46,301 bases of DNA from Caulobacteraceae bacterium. GTDB lineage: Bacteria > Pseudomonadota > Alphaproteobacteria > Caulobacterales > Aquidulcibacteraceae. Below, piece by piece: positions 1 to 8,065 of the stretch. A model generated the notes under the pieces. The model was given only the letters and a program-made list of their open reading frames with translations, had not been told where the DNA came from and ran no database searches. Location of the stretch: contig WRPF01000020.1 in NCBI GenBank assembly GCA_009773335.1, forward strand, positions 1-46,301, in the 5' to 3' direction. The position numbers and the translations under genes were made by a program. How positions within the stretch are numbered: position 1 is the stretch's first letter; the number at the start of each line of letters is the position of its first letter.

Positions 1-959
1 GCAGCCGGCGCGCCGAGAGCGTCCGCGAGCAACGCCAGCGCCGCGCCGGCGTCCTGGTCGGGTGAGGCGAGCACAGCCGTCTCGCAGCCCTCCGGCACCA
101 GCAGCCCGGGCTTGCCCGGATAGGCGAAGAACGCCGCCGGCGGCTGCGTGCCGACGAGCACCATCAGGTCCACGCCCTCCAACTCCGCCAGCGCCATCTC
201 GCCGAAATACGCGAGCCGCTGCGGCGCAAACCGGCCCGCGCCGCGCGCCTGGCGCCAGATGAAGGTGTCGGTGATGATCTTTACCCCGGCGGCCTCGATC
301 CGTCCGGCCGCAGAGAGGCCCGGCTCAACCGTCGCCGAACCGTTGATCAGCAGCACCGGCTTCTTCGCCGCCTTCAGGCGCGCCGCCACTTCGGCCACGA
401 CGCCCTTGTCGGGCGCAACCAGTCCTGAGGCCTTCGCGCGCGGCGCGGACTCGGCGCCTTCCGTCCACGCACTGTCGGCCGGCAGCAGCAGCGCCACGGG
501 CCCGCCCGCGCCGTGCTGGCTGGCGCTCCACGCTTCAGCGGCGCGCGCACCTGCAACCGCCGCGCTCTCCACCCGGCCGAGCCAGACGGCGTTCGGCCGT
601 GCGAGACCCGCGATGTCGGAGGTCAGCGGCGCGTCGTACTGGAGGTGATAGGTCGCGTGGTCGCCGATGACGTTGACGACGGGCGAGCGAGCGCGCCGGG
701 CGTTGTGGAGATTGGCGCTCGCATTGGTGAGCCCGGAGCCCAGGTGCAGCAGCGTCATCGCCGGCTTGCCAGCGATGCGCGCGTAGCCGTCCGCCGCGCC
801 GCTCGCCACGCCCTCGAACAGGCACAGGATCGAGCGGATCCGCGGTTCGCGGTCGAGCGCGGTCACGAGGTGCATCTCGCTGGTGCCCGGATTGGCGAAG
901 CAGGCCTCCACGCCGCAGTCGGCCAGTGTCTTCACGAGAGCTTCGGCGCCTGTCGTCAT
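1..959 (-). CDS. Thiamine-pyrophosphate-dependent enzyme, acetolactate synthase large-subunit-like (C-terminus cut by window edge)
   Basis: I translated this frame from the ATG at 959; it stays open to base 1, so only the first 319 or so residues are present. It starts with MTTGAEALVKTL and carries ANPGTSEMH (about residues 22-30) and LFEGVASGAADGYARI, where Glu49 fits the conserved glutamate that activates TPP. The pyrimidine-binding domain is followed by the start of a central domain. The C-terminal PP-binding domain (GDG...N motif) lies outside the window. The family includes acetolactate synthase, benzoylformate decarboxylase and related decarboxylases. This N-terminus resembles the stand-alone acetolactate-synthase-like group rather than biosynthetic IlvB, so the substrate is open. 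An AAGGGA Shine-Dalgarno sequence lies just upstream of the ATG. A terminator at 1009-1042 separates it from the repeat protein upstream, so it probably has its own promoter at 960-1008. Confidence 0.85.
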   Translation of the reverse strand, partial: MTTGAEALVKTLADCGVEACFANPGTSEMHLVTALDREPRIRSILCLFEGVASGAADGYARIAGKPAMTLLHLGSGLTNASANLHNARRARSPVVNVIGDHATYHLQYDAPLTSDIAGLARPNAVWLGRVESAAVAGARAAEAWSASQHGAGGPVALLLPADSAWTEGAESAPRAKASGLVAPDKGVVAEVAARLKAAKKPVLLINGSATVEPGLSAAGRIEAAGVKIITDTFIWRQARGAGRFAPQRLAYFGEMALAELEGVDLMVLVGTQPPAAFFAYPGKPGLLVPEGCETAVLASPDQDAGAALALLADALGAPA

Positions 960-1008
960 GATCGGTATCCCTTGCGTTTCGGGACCGACTATGGCGCGCC
1001 GCGCGCGG

Positions 1009-1042
1009 AAAGAAAGGCGGCCCGACGTCGCCGTCGGGCCGC
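1009..1042 (-). terminator. Rho-independent terminator of the secreted repeat protein gene
   Basis: An 11-bp perfect GC-rich stem (1017-1027 with 1032-1042, loop 1028-1031) is followed on the minus strand by a T-rich run (CTTTCTTT, 1009-1016). It lies 30 bp beyond the stop codon of the minus-strand repeat protein gene. Confidence 0.8.
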
Positions 1043-1071
1043 TCAGTGCGCACGGGGAGGATCAGGTCTGT

Positions 1072-1923
1072 CTAGTTGCCGGGGGGCAGCGGCTCCGCCG
1101 TGAACACGCCCGTCTGGGTGCGGGTTTCGCCATCGCGGCCGGTGACGGTGCGTTCGACGGTGGCGCCGCCTTCGCCGTCACGGGTCGTGGTGCGGTCGAT
1201 CTCGCGGGTCGTGCCGTCGGCGAACGTGGTGTCGCGCGAATAGGTCGAGCCGTTTTCAGTCGGCGTGCGGACGGCCGTGGTGCTGCGGGTCTCGCCCTGG
1301 CGATTTGTCACAGCGCCCGTCGCAGTGATCACACCCGTCTGCGCATCGCGCGAGACCGATGAGTCGCGCTGCCGCGTCGTGCCGTCTTCGAACGTCGATG
1401 TCGCGGAGACCGAGCGCGTGCCGTCGCCGCGCGTCATCTCGCGATTGTAATCGACGGTTCCGTTGTTCTGCGTCTGGATCGTTCCCGTCGTCGTGGCGCC
1501 GGTCTCAGTGCGCGTGCGCGAAAAATCGCCTGTCTGCGTGTGCGTCTCGCCATCGCGGCCCGTCACCGTGCGCGAGGCGGTGTACGTGCCGTCGCCGGTG
1601 CGTTGCGTATCGACATCGACGCTGCGCGATGTGCCGTCGGCATAGGTGCGGTCGCGATCACGCGAATAGGTTCCCGCTTCAGGGTCGCGCGTGCGGGTCT
1701 CGGTGGCGGAGCCGGTGTTCCCGTTCGGGCCTGTCACCGTCGTCGAGCGCGACCGCTGGCCCTTCGTGCGCGATGTATCGCGCTGCACGGTCGCCGTACC
1801 CCGCTGTGTCTGCACCTGTCCGGAAACGCGCCGCCCGCGGGCGTCGGCGTCCGCGACCGTGACCACGGTCGTGGCGCTCAAGGCCAGCGCGCCCAGCGCG
1901 AGCGTCGTTGCGATGATCTTCAT
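1072..1923 (-). CDS. Secreted threonine/arginine-rich repeat protein (eight units of about 28 residues)
   Basis: 283 residues. I start it at the ATG at 1923 (MKIIATTLALGALALS), because this gives a clean signal peptide with likely cleavage near ADA-RG at residues 27-30; the longer open frame upstream has no such signal. The mature protein is rich in Thr, Arg, Gly and Asp and has no Cys. It is periodic: a [DN]G or similar turn recurs with Gly at residues 68, 97, 125, 155, 181, 210, 237 and 265. Two alternating flavours are visible, TVTGRDGETxTQTG and FADGTTR. The spacing suggests stacked beta-hairpins or a beta-solenoid, but I know no function. Similar low-complexity exported proteins are common in Hyphomonadaceae and sphingomonads. 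It has its own terminator (1009-1042), and its promoter must lie in 1924-2022, shared divergently with the macrodomain gene. Confidence 0.8.
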   Translation of the reverse strand: MKIIATTLALGALALSATTVVTVADADARGRRVSGQVQTQRGTATVQRDTSRTKGQRSRSTTVTGPNGNTGSATETRTRDPEAGTYSRDRDRTYADGTSRSVDVDTQRTGDGTYTASRTVTGRDGETHTQTGDFSRTRTETGATTTGTIQTQNNGTVDYNREMTRGDGTRSVSATSTFEDGTTRQRDSSVSRDAQTGVITATGAVTNRQGETRSTTAVRTPTENGSTYSRDTTFADGTTREIDRTTTRDGEGGATVERTVTGRDGETRTQTGVFTAEPLPPGN

Positions 1924-2022
1924 GTGAATTATCCCTGACTGAATGTCCGTCGCCCCCTTCAAACGCGCCGACCCCGCCGGACCCGTCGCGACAATTTTCG
2001 CAATCGAGGTTAACCTCCGGCC

Positions 2023-2538
2023 ATGCCCGTCGCCTACGAAGTCCACGTCGGCCGCATCGAGACGCTCGCCCTTGATGCAATCGTGAACCCCGCCAACGCC
2101 CGCCTGCTGCCGGGCGGGGGAGCGGACGGCGCGATCCGGCGCGCGGCGGGCCGGGAGCTTGACCTGTTGCTGGAGCAGGCCGGCGGGCTCGACGAGGGCG
2201 CGGCGCTTGTCACCCCGGGGTTCCGCCTGCCGGCGCCATGGGTGGTTCACACGGTGGCGCCGATCTGGCCGACGGGGCGACCCGAGCGGGAGAAGACCGC
2301 GTTGCTCGCGCAGTGCTATCGTTCCTGCATCGAAGCTGCGGCCAACCTGCAGCTGAAATCGATCGGCTTTCCCGCCATCGGCGCGGGCGCCTACGGCTGG
2401 CCGATCACACGCGCCGCCGACATCGCCATCTCGTCCACGCGCGATGCAATCGCGCGCTTTGCGTCGCTGGAGCGCGTCGTCTTCTGCTGCTTCACGGAAA
2501 ACGACGGCGCGATCTATCGCGCACGATTGTCGGACTAA
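2023..2538 (+). CDS. Macrodomain protein (MacroD / YmdB type ADP-ribose hydrolase)
   Basis: 171 residues, essentially one macro domain. Visible motifs are NPAN (22-25), the glycine-rich GGGADGAIRRAAG loop (31-43) and GFPAIGAGAYGWP (about 115-127), which together bind ADP-ribose. Family members remove ADP-ribose from proteins or hydrolyse O-acetyl-ADP-ribose in the cytoplasm. The gene stands alone, divergent from the repeat protein and convergent with the dihydroorotase gene; the two stop codons overlap (2535-2538). No sirtuin or ADP-ribosyltransferase gene is next to it, so a specific substrate cannot be inferred. Confidence 0.93.
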   Translation: MPVAYEVHVGRIETLALDAIVNPANARLLPGGGADGAIRRAAGRELDLLLEQAGGLDEGAALVTPGFRLPAPWVVHTVAPIWPTGRPEREKTALLAQCYRSCIEAAANLQLKSIGFPAIGAGAYGWPITRAADIAISSTRDAIARFASLERVVFCCFTENDGAIYRARLSD

Positions 2539-3860
2539 AGCGTCTCGAGGAACCGCATCGGCGTTCCGGCATGTGCATCGACGATCTCGTCGTCGCGCAT
2601 CACCACGCGGCCGCGCACGATCGTCGCCATCGGCCAGCCCTTTGCGGTCATGCCGTCGAACGGCGTCCAGGCAGACCTCGACGCCTGTTGCGCATCGGTG
2701 ATCGTGCGGCGCGCGTCCAGATCGACGAGCGTGAGATCGGCGTCATAGCCGAGCGCGAGCCGGCCCTTGCCCGCAAGCTGGAACACGCGTTGCGGCGCTG
2801 CGCTCGTCAGGTCGACGAAGCGTTCCAGCGTGAGGCGTCCCTCGGCCACATGCGTGAGCATGACAGGCACCAGCGTCTGCACGCCCGGCGTGCCGGACGG
2901 CGATTGCGGATACGGTTTGGCCTTTTCCTCAGCCGTGTGCGGCGCGTGATCGGAACCGAGCACGTCGACAAGACCATTGCGCACCGCCTCCCACAGCGCG
3001 TCGCGATGATGCGCGTCTCGGATCGGCGGGTTCTGCTGCGCCTTGCCCTTGAGGCGTTCGTAGGCCTCCGGCGCCGCCAGCGTCAGGTGGTTCGGCAGCA
3101 CTTCGACGGTCGCCACATCGCGGTGCTCCGCCAGAAGCGGGAGTTCATCGGCGGTCGAGACGTGCAGCACGTGGATGCGTTTGCGAAGCCGACGCGCGAT
3201 CGCAAGCAGCCGGCGCGTGCAGTTGAGCGCGCTTTCCGGGTCGCGCACCTCGGGATGGCTCGTCCAGTCGCCGGGCCGCACGAGGCCGGCGCGTTCTTTC
3301 ATCCGGTATTCGTCTTCCGAATGCACCGCCACGCGCCGCTTCACCGCCGCAAGAATGCGCGTCACATCCTCGTCCGACTGCACGAGCAACGAGCCAGTCG
3401 ACGCTCCCATGAAGATCTTCACGCCGCAGCATCCCGGCACGCGCTCCATCTCCACGAGCGCATCGACGTTGTCGACGGCGGCGCCCGCGTAGAACGCGTG
3501 ATCGACGTGCATGCGGCCCTTCGCCCGCGTGAGCTTGTCCTCGAGGCTCGCGAGCGTGGTCGTCGCGGGATCGGTGTTGGGCATCTCGAACACGGCGACG
3601 ACCCCGCCAAGCGCCGCGGCGCGCGAGCCGCTTTCGAGATCTTCCTTGTAGACCTTGCCTGGCTCGCGGAAGTGCACCTGCGTGTCGATCACGCCGGGCA
3701 GCACATGCAGGCCCTTCGCGTCGATCACCGAACCTGCCGACGCCGTGCGCAGATTGCCGATGGCCGCGATCTTTCCATCGCGCACGCCGATATCGCCTTC
3801 GCCGCGCCCGGCATGATTGACGATCACGCCGCCCCGCACGATCAGGTCGAATGCGCTCAT
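2535..3860 (-). CDS. pyrC: Dihydroorotase (class I type)
   Basis: 441 residues of the amidohydrolase superfamily. It should cyclise N-carbamoyl-aspartate to dihydroorotate in pyrimidine synthesis. Metal-site residues I can see: the strand-1 motif DTQVHFREPG (59-68), a probable carboxylated lysine K148 in GVKIFMG, H180 (VAVHSEDEY), H233 (HVLHVSTA) and D304 (LGSDHAPH). The usual first motif is HxH; here it is Q61-V-H63. From memory this Gln is shared by alphaproteobacterial PyrC relatives, so it need not mean loss of function. Allantoinase or another cyclic amidase is the main alternative. The start ATG overlaps the stop of the upstream glycosyltransferase (ATGA, 3857-3860), so the two are probably translationally coupled. 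Confidence 0.85.
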   Translation of the reverse strand: MSAFDLIVRGGVIVNHAGRGEGDIGVRDGKIAAIGNLRTASAGSVIDAKGLHVLPGVIDTQVHFREPGKVYKEDLESGSRAAALGGVVAVFEMPNTDPATTTLASLEDKLTRAKGRMHVDHAFYAGAAVDNVDALVEMERVPGCCGVKIFMGASTGSLLVQSDEDVTRILAAVKRRVAVHSEDEYRMKERAGLVRPGDWTSHPEVRDPESALNCTRRLLAIARRLRKRIHVLHVSTADELPLLAEHRDVATVEVLPNHLTLAAPEAYERLKGKAQQNPPIRDAHHRDALWEAVRNGLVDVLGSDHAPHTAEEKAKPYPQSPSGTPGVQTLVPVMLTHVAEGRLTLERFVDLTSAAPQRVFQLAGKGRLALGYDADLTLVDLDARRTITDAQQASRSAWTPFDGMTAKGWPMATIVRGRVVMRDDEIVDAHAGTPMRFLETL

Positions 3861-4825
3861 GCGAGACCTCCCTTGGCGAGGAGGTCGCGCGCGGCGGCCT
3901 CCACCGCATCCACCGTAACCTCTTCCATCAGCGAATGCTCGATCAGCGGCATATAGCCGATGCTGATCACTTCCTCGAAACTCTTCGGGCCGCGCAGCGC
4001 GCGCGTTCGCGGTCCGCGCGGACCGTACACGCGCTCATCGGACGGCCCGAACAGCCCCAGCGTCGGCGCGCCGACCGTCGCTGCGATGTGCATCAGCCCG
4101 GAATCGTTGCCCACGAACAGCGCCGCCCGTTCGAGCGCAGCGGCGCCGGCCAGCAGATCAAGACGGCCCGCAGCGTCGATGGCGACGATGCCTTCCGCCG
4201 ACAGCGTGGCGGCTATCGTCTCGCAGATCGCCTTGTCCTCCGGCGCGCCGAGCAACAGCACCGGCAGCCCCTTGAGCGGCCCGTCCGCGCCGACCAGCCG
4301 ACGCGCCAGCTCCGCGAACCGTTCCGGGGGCCAGCGCTTGCCGATGAAGTTCGCGCCCGCGCCGAGCGCGAGCACCGGCCCCTCGGCGCCGATGACGTCC
4401 GTCGCGCTCGCGCGCGCAGCCGCATCGATGTGCAGGCGCGGCGATGGCAGCCGCTCGCGATGCAGGAGCGCTGCGAGTTCATCGAGCTTGTGGCGCACGA
4501 TCCGCGACTTGCGATGCACGATGCGGCGGCGCGCCGACAACCCGAAGGTGACCAGCGAGCCGCGCAGGTCGATGGCGAGGTCATAGCCGCCGCCCTTGCG
4601 CAGCGCGATCCAGAGATCGCGCCACCGGCCGGGCCGCTTGTGGAACACCTCGACCCGCTCCAGCCCCGGCAGCGCACGGAAGAGCGTGGCCGGCAGCGGA
4701 CCGCAGGCGACGACCACCGATGCCCCCGGCCGGTCCGCCAGCGCCTGCTCCAGCGCGGCGGTCGAGAGAACCGCGTCGCCGATCCGGTTGGAGGTGATGA
4801 AGAGGATGCGCGCCATTGGCGTCAT
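3857..4825 (-). CDS. Glycosyltransferase family 9 (ADP-heptose:LPS heptosyltransferase-like)
   Basis: 322 residues from the ATG at 4825 (MTPMARILFITSNRIGDAVLS). The frame is open to an ATG at 4882, but that would overlap the divergent ygfZ start; MARILF at 4816 is equally possible. The N-terminal Rossmann half has the GT9 opening RIGDAVLST, and the C-terminal half has LALGAGANFIGKRWPPERFAEL and VGNDSGLMHIAA, the usual nucleotide-sugar binding loop. GT9 enzymes add heptose or related sugars to lipopolysaccharide core at the inner face of the inner membrane. No other LPS gene is close, so donor and acceptor are unknown. It is the first gene of a two-gene unit with pyrC (4-base overlap). Confidence 0.85.
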   Translation of the reverse strand: MTPMARILFITSNRIGDAVLSTAALEQALADRPGASVVVACGPLPATLFRALPGLERVEVFHKRPGRWRDLWIALRKGGGYDLAIDLRGSLVTFGLSARRRIVHRKSRIVRHKLDELAALLHRERLPSPRLHIDAAARASATDVIGAEGPVLALGAGANFIGKRWPPERFAELARRLVGADGPLKGLPVLLLGAPEDKAICETIAATLSAEGIVAIDAAGRLDLLAGAAALERAALFVGNDSGLMHIAATVGAPTLGLFGPSDERVYGPRGPRTRALRGPKSFEEVISIGYMPLIEHSLMEEVTVDAVEAAARDLLAKGGLA

Positions 4826-4880
4826 AAAGGGCCGGTCGCCCTGCTTGCCAAGCCGGGTGCGGCGCCCATCTGTGAGGCCC

Positions 4881-5711
4881 ATGGTCCTTTACGCCCCTGA
4901 ACGTTCCGTTCTTCGCGTGGCAGGCGAAGACGCGGGCGCCTTCCTCGACGCGCTCGTCACCAACGACGTCTCGCGCGCGACTGTGGATGCGCCGGTCTAC
5001 GCCGGGCTGCTTTCGCCGCAGGGCAAGGTCATCGCGGACTTCATCGCCTTCCGCGCGCCGGACGGCGCGTTGCTGCTGGATGTGGCGGCCGCCCGCGCGG
5101 AAGCGCTGCGCCAGAAACTCATCCTCTACCGCCTGCGCCGGCGCATCGAGATCGACGACGTGGCGGAGCGCCTGCATGTGGTCATCCGCACGGATACCCA
5201 ACCCGGCTGGGTCGCCGATCCGCGCCGGCCAGACGGGTCGCTCGGGTACCGTCAACTCGCCGAAGCGCCGCCGCGAGAGATAGCCCCCGTCTCCCGTTAC
5301 GAGGCTTCGCGGATCGCGGCGGGCGTTCCCGATCTAGCCGTCGATGCGGAGCCCGAGGAGATATTCGCGCTGGAGGCCCTGTTCGAGGAGTTCAACGGCG
5401 TCGATTTCCAGAAGGGCTGTTTCATCGGCCAGGAGAACGTCAGCCGCATGAAGCGGCGCGCGACCACACGCCGGAAATTCTGCCGCGTCGCCTGCGAGGG
5501 CGCGCCGCCGCCCTTCGGCGCCGAAATCCTCGCCGGCGCGGCGTCCATTGGCACGATCCGTTCCGGCATCGAAGGCTGCGCCATCGCGTTCCTGCGCCTT
5601 GATCGCGCGCTCGAAGCGGGCGAGAGAAATCAGGCGCTTGTGGCGCAGGGCCTCACCCTGCGTCTTGATCCCCCGGCATGGCTCATCATGCCGGCAAGAG
5701 GAGACGACTGA
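4881..5711 (+). CDS. ygfZ: Folate-binding protein YgfZ (GcvT-like, Fe-S cluster maintenance)
   Basis: 276 residues. The diagnostic YgfZ signature K-G-C-[FY]-x-G-Q-E is present as FQKGCFIGQEN (codons near 5410-5440). The fold is that of the aminomethyltransferase T protein; known YgfZ proteins bind tetrahydrofolate and help make or repair [4Fe-4S] enzymes such as MiaB. The ATG at 4881 is the natural start (MVLYAPERSVLRVAGEDAGAFL); the longer frame upstream is the shadow of the divergent GT9 gene. The stop TGA shares its last base with the ATG of the next gene (5711), starting a tightly coupled three-gene run with the small membrane protein and tag. Confidence 0.93.
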   Translation: MVLYAPERSVLRVAGEDAGAFLDALVTNDVSRATVDAPVYAGLLSPQGKVIADFIAFRAPDGALLLDVAAARAEALRQKLILYRLRRRIEIDDVAERLHVVIRTDTQPGWVADPRRPDGSLGYRQLAEAPPREIAPVSRYEASRIAAGVPDLAVDAEPEEIFALEALFEEFNGVDFQKGCFIGQENVSRMKRRATTRRKFCRVACEGAPPPFGAEILAGAASIGTIRSGIEGCAIAFLRLDRALEAGERNQALVAQGLTLRLDPPAWLIMPARGDD

Positions 5712-5920
5712 TGTTCGGGCAAAGCTGGACGCGTATCGGATTCGGATTCCTCATCGCGCTGATCCTCGGTCTCTGGGCGGTGTTCAACATCGTCCAGAAC
5801 GAGCGGACGACACCGTTGTGGAAGGCGATCTGGAGCGTGTTCGTCCTGTACGTACCCTATTTCGGTTTCATCGTGTGGCTGCTCTTCGGGCCGCGCGCGA
5901 CCAAGAACGCCGTCCTTTGA
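5711..5920 (+). CDS. Small membrane protein with a PLDc_N-like domain
   Basis: 69 residues with two hydrophobic helices (about 9-27 and 39-60). The second segment, WSVFVLYVPYFGFIVWLLFGPR, matches the phospholipase D nuclease N-terminal (PLDc_N) pattern of a helix with a mid-helix P-x-x-G and a short basic tail. Stand-alone PLDc_N proteins are common and of unknown function. The ATG at 5711 overlaps the ygfZ stop by one base, and its own TGA overlaps the TTG start of tag by four bases, so its translation is probably tied to both. Confidence 0.85.
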   Translation: MFGQSWTRIGFGFLIALILGLWAVFNIVQNERTTPLWKAIWSVFVLYVPYFGFIVWLLFGPRATKNAVL

Positions 5921-6492
5921 GCGGCCGCTGCGGCTGGGTAAATCCCGCCGATCCGCTCTATTGCGCCTACCACGACGAGGAATGGGGCGTGCCGGAGCGC
6001 GATCCGCGCGCACTCTGGGAAAAGCTCGTGCTCGACGGGTTCCAGGCGGGCCTCGCGTGGATCACCATCCTGCGGAAGCGCGAGACCCTGCGCGAGGCGT
6101 TCGACGGGTTCGATCCCGTTGCGGTCGCGCGTTACGACGAAGCGCGCATCGGCCTCCTTCTGCAAAATTCCGGCATCATCCGCTCGCGCGCCAAGATCGA
6201 GGCCGCCATCGCCGGCGCCCGCGTCTGGCTCGAGATGGCCGAGCGCGGCGAGGACTTCTCCGACTACATCTGGGGGTTCGTCGATGGGCGGCCCATCCAG
6301 AACGCCTGGCGCGGCTTCCGTGACGCGCCCACCGCCACCCCCGTCTCGGAAGCGCTCGCGAAGGACCTGAAGCGACGGGGCTTCAAGTTCTGTGGCCCGG
6401 TGATCACCTACGCTTTCATGCAGGCGGTCGGGATGGTCAACGACCACGAGACCGGCTGTCCCCGCCACGCCCAATGTGCCGCCACGCCTTGA
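5917..6492 (+). CDS. tag: DNA-3-methyladenine glycosylase I
   Basis: 191 residues (E. coli Tag has 187). It excises N3-methyladenine from alkylated DNA. The zinc-snap ligands are visible: C5 (GRCGWV), H19 (AYHDEEWG), H177 and C181 (NDHETGCPRH). I choose the TTG at 5917 because no ATG or GTG fits, it yields MSGRCGWV in register with the family, and it makes a TTGA overlap with the preceding stop. The position matching E. coli Glu38, which contacts the damaged base, is Asp40 here (VLDGFQAGL). That is a conservative change that I cannot call disabling. It is the last gene of the ygfZ cluster. Confidence 0.93.
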   Translation: MSGRCGWVNPADPLYCAYHDEEWGVPERDPRALWEKLVLDGFQAGLAWITILRKRETLREAFDGFDPVAVARYDEARIGLLLQNSGIIRSRAKIEAAIAGARVWLEMAERGEDFSDYIWGFVDGRPIQNAWRGFRDAPTATPVSEALAKDLKRRGFKFCGPVITYAFMQAVGMVNDHETGCPRHAQCAATP

Positions 6493-6578
6493 CGGCGGGC
6501 GGTCCGGAGCGAAGGTTACGGCCCCTTATGGATCGCCCGCCCGCTGGTGTCCGGTCCCCCTTTTGAGAGAGACATTCC

Positions 6579-6794
6579 ATGCGCGCCTTGATCCTTCTCG
6601 CAGCCGTGAGCCTCGCCCTGACTGCCTGCGTCAAACCGGGTCAGGGCAATGCAGCTGGCGGCCGGTACGTGGACCCCTACACCTGTGAAGTCCGCAACCC
6701 GCGCGAGGGCGACCAGCCCTATGACGCCGACTGCATCAAGGCCGCCCAGCGCACGGCGGAGGCCGCCGCGAAGGCCGCCTCGCGGAAAAAATAG
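6579..6794 (+). CDS. Small predicted lipoprotein
   Basis: 71 residues. MRALILLAAVSLALTAC is a short signal with lipobox LTAC (lipidated Cys17). The mature part has two further Cys (a possible disulfide) in YTCEVRN and DADCIKAAQR, then an Ala/Lys-rich tail. A GAGAGAGA Shine-Dalgarno region precedes the ATG. Unrecognised family; the conserved-looking TCEVRNPREGDQPYDADC segment suggests a real protein. It lies 86 bp after tag on the same strand. Confidence 0.7.
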   Translation: MRALILLAAVSLALTACVKPGQGNAAGGRYVDPYTCEVRNPREGDQPYDADCIKAAQRTAEAAAKAASRKK

Positions 6795-6874
6795 CCGCGC
6801 TCACGACTGATGACGGTCGGAACGGCGAGGTCTAGCATCGGCGTCCCAGATCCCTGTTCCGCGAGGACATTCCC

Positions 6875-7996
6875 TTGACCGCTGTGGCCATTTCCGCGAC
6901 CGGCCTCTTCACGCCGGCGCAATCGATCACAAACGAAGAACTCGTCGTGGCGTTCAACGCCTACGTGGAGCGCTTCAACGCAGAGAATGCGGCGGCGATC
7001 GCCGATGGCGTTGTCGCTGCGCTGGCTCCGTCGAGCACGGAGTTCATAGAGAAGGCCTCCGGCATCAAGGCGCGCTACGTCATGGACAAGGCGGGCATTC
7101 TCGATCCGGCGATCATGTGCCCGCGCATCCCCGAACGGCCCAACGACGAGATTTCGGTGATGGCCGAACTCGGCGTGGCGGCGGCGAAGGAGGCCATGGC
7201 GCGCGCCGGTCGCGAGGGCGGCGACATCGACGCGGTGCTGTGTGCGGCGTCGAACATGCAACGCGCCTATCCCGCGATGGCCGTGGAAATCCAGCACGCA
7301 CTCGGCATCGATGGCTATGCGTTCGACATGAACGTGGCGTGCTCCTCGGCGACATTCGGAATCCAGACGGCCGCGGACTTCATCCGCGCCGGCCATGCGC
7401 GCAGCGTGCTGGTGGTCAATCCCGAGATCTGCTCGGGCCACCTCAACTGGCGCGACCGCGACAGCCACTTCATCTTCGGCGACGTGGGCACCGCCATACT
7501 CGTCGAGCGCGCCGACATCGCACCGTCCGGTTCGTGGGCGATCCTTGGCACGAAGCTGAAGACAAAATTCTCCAACAACATCCGCAACAATTTCGGCTTC
7601 CTCAACCGCGCGGCGCCCTCTGGCGAAGGCAAACCGGACAAGCTCTTCATCCAGGAAGGCCGCAAGGTCTTCAAGGAAGTGGTGCCGATGGTCGCCGACA
7701 TGATCCTCGGTCACATGGCCGAGCTCAATCTCCAGCCGGAGAACCTCCGGCGGCTCTGGCTGCACCAGGCCAACGCGAACATGAACCGGCTCATCTCGGA
7801 GCGCGTGCTCGGCCGCGAGGCGACGCCCCAGGAAAGCCCGACAGTTCTCGACGAGTACGCCAACACCTCCAGCGCAGGCTCGATCATCGCATTCCACAAG
7901 CATTGCGACGACATGCAGACCGGCGACCGCGGCCTGATCTGCTCCTTCGGCGCCGGCTACTCTGCAGGCACGGTATTTGTCGCCAAGGCCGCTTGA
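6875..7996 (+). CDS. Beta-ketoacyl-ACP synthase III-like thiolase-fold enzyme (resembles Pseudomonas PA3286 group)
   Basis: 373 residues from the TTG at 6875, the only start that keeps the N-terminal strand TAVAISATGLFTP; GAGG lies about ten bases upstream. The KAS III catalytic triad is complete: C156 in NVACSSATFG, H297 in WLHQANANMN and N330 in YANTSSAGS. It is longer than housekeeping FabH (about 320), mainly through an insert at residues 25-60 (AYVERFNAENAAAI...). From memory that is the layout of the P. aeruginosa PA3286 group, which condenses medium-chain acyl-CoA with malonyl-ACP. I infer a fatty-acid synthesis or shunt role. No fab or plsX gene is adjacent, so it is probably not the main FabH. 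Confidence 0.88.
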   Translation: MTAVAISATGLFTPAQSITNEELVVAFNAYVERFNAENAAAIADGVVAALAPSSTEFIEKASGIKARYVMDKAGILDPAIMCPRIPERPNDEISVMAELGVAAAKEAMARAGREGGDIDAVLCAASNMQRAYPAMAVEIQHALGIDGYAFDMNVACSSATFGIQTAADFIRAGHARSVLVVNPEICSGHLNWRDRDSHFIFGDVGTAILVERADIAPSGSWAILGTKLKTKFSNNIRNNFGFLNRAAPSGEGKPDKLFIQEGRKVFKEVVPMVADMILGHMAELNLQPENLRRLWLHQANANMNRLISERVLGREATPQESPTVLDEYANTSSAGSIIAFHKHCDDMQTGDRGLICSFGAGYSAGTVFVAKAA

Positions 7997-8065
7997 CCCA
8001 CAAGAGGTCAGTTAACGTCACCTTTACGTCCGTCGTGCCAGCCTTGAGATCAATCAGGGTCCCTC

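Noticed and set aside
1924-2250. N-terminal extension of the repeat protein
   Set aside because: It overlaps the divergent macrodomain gene, and the ATG at 1923 gives a proper signal peptide.
2238-3956. A 572-codon plus-strand frame over pyrC
   Set aside because: Same artefact: opposite a well-supported enzyme, with no motif and skewed composition.
6493-6550. Inverted repeat GGCGGGCGG / CCCGCCCGC after tag
   Set aside because: Short GC-only arms with a long loop and no T-run; not enough to call a terminator.
8012-8026. TTAA-N7-TTTA, a CtrA-like sequence before the hypothetical gene at 8066
   Set aside because: One mismatch, no functional hint from the gene, and a single match of this kind is expected by chance.
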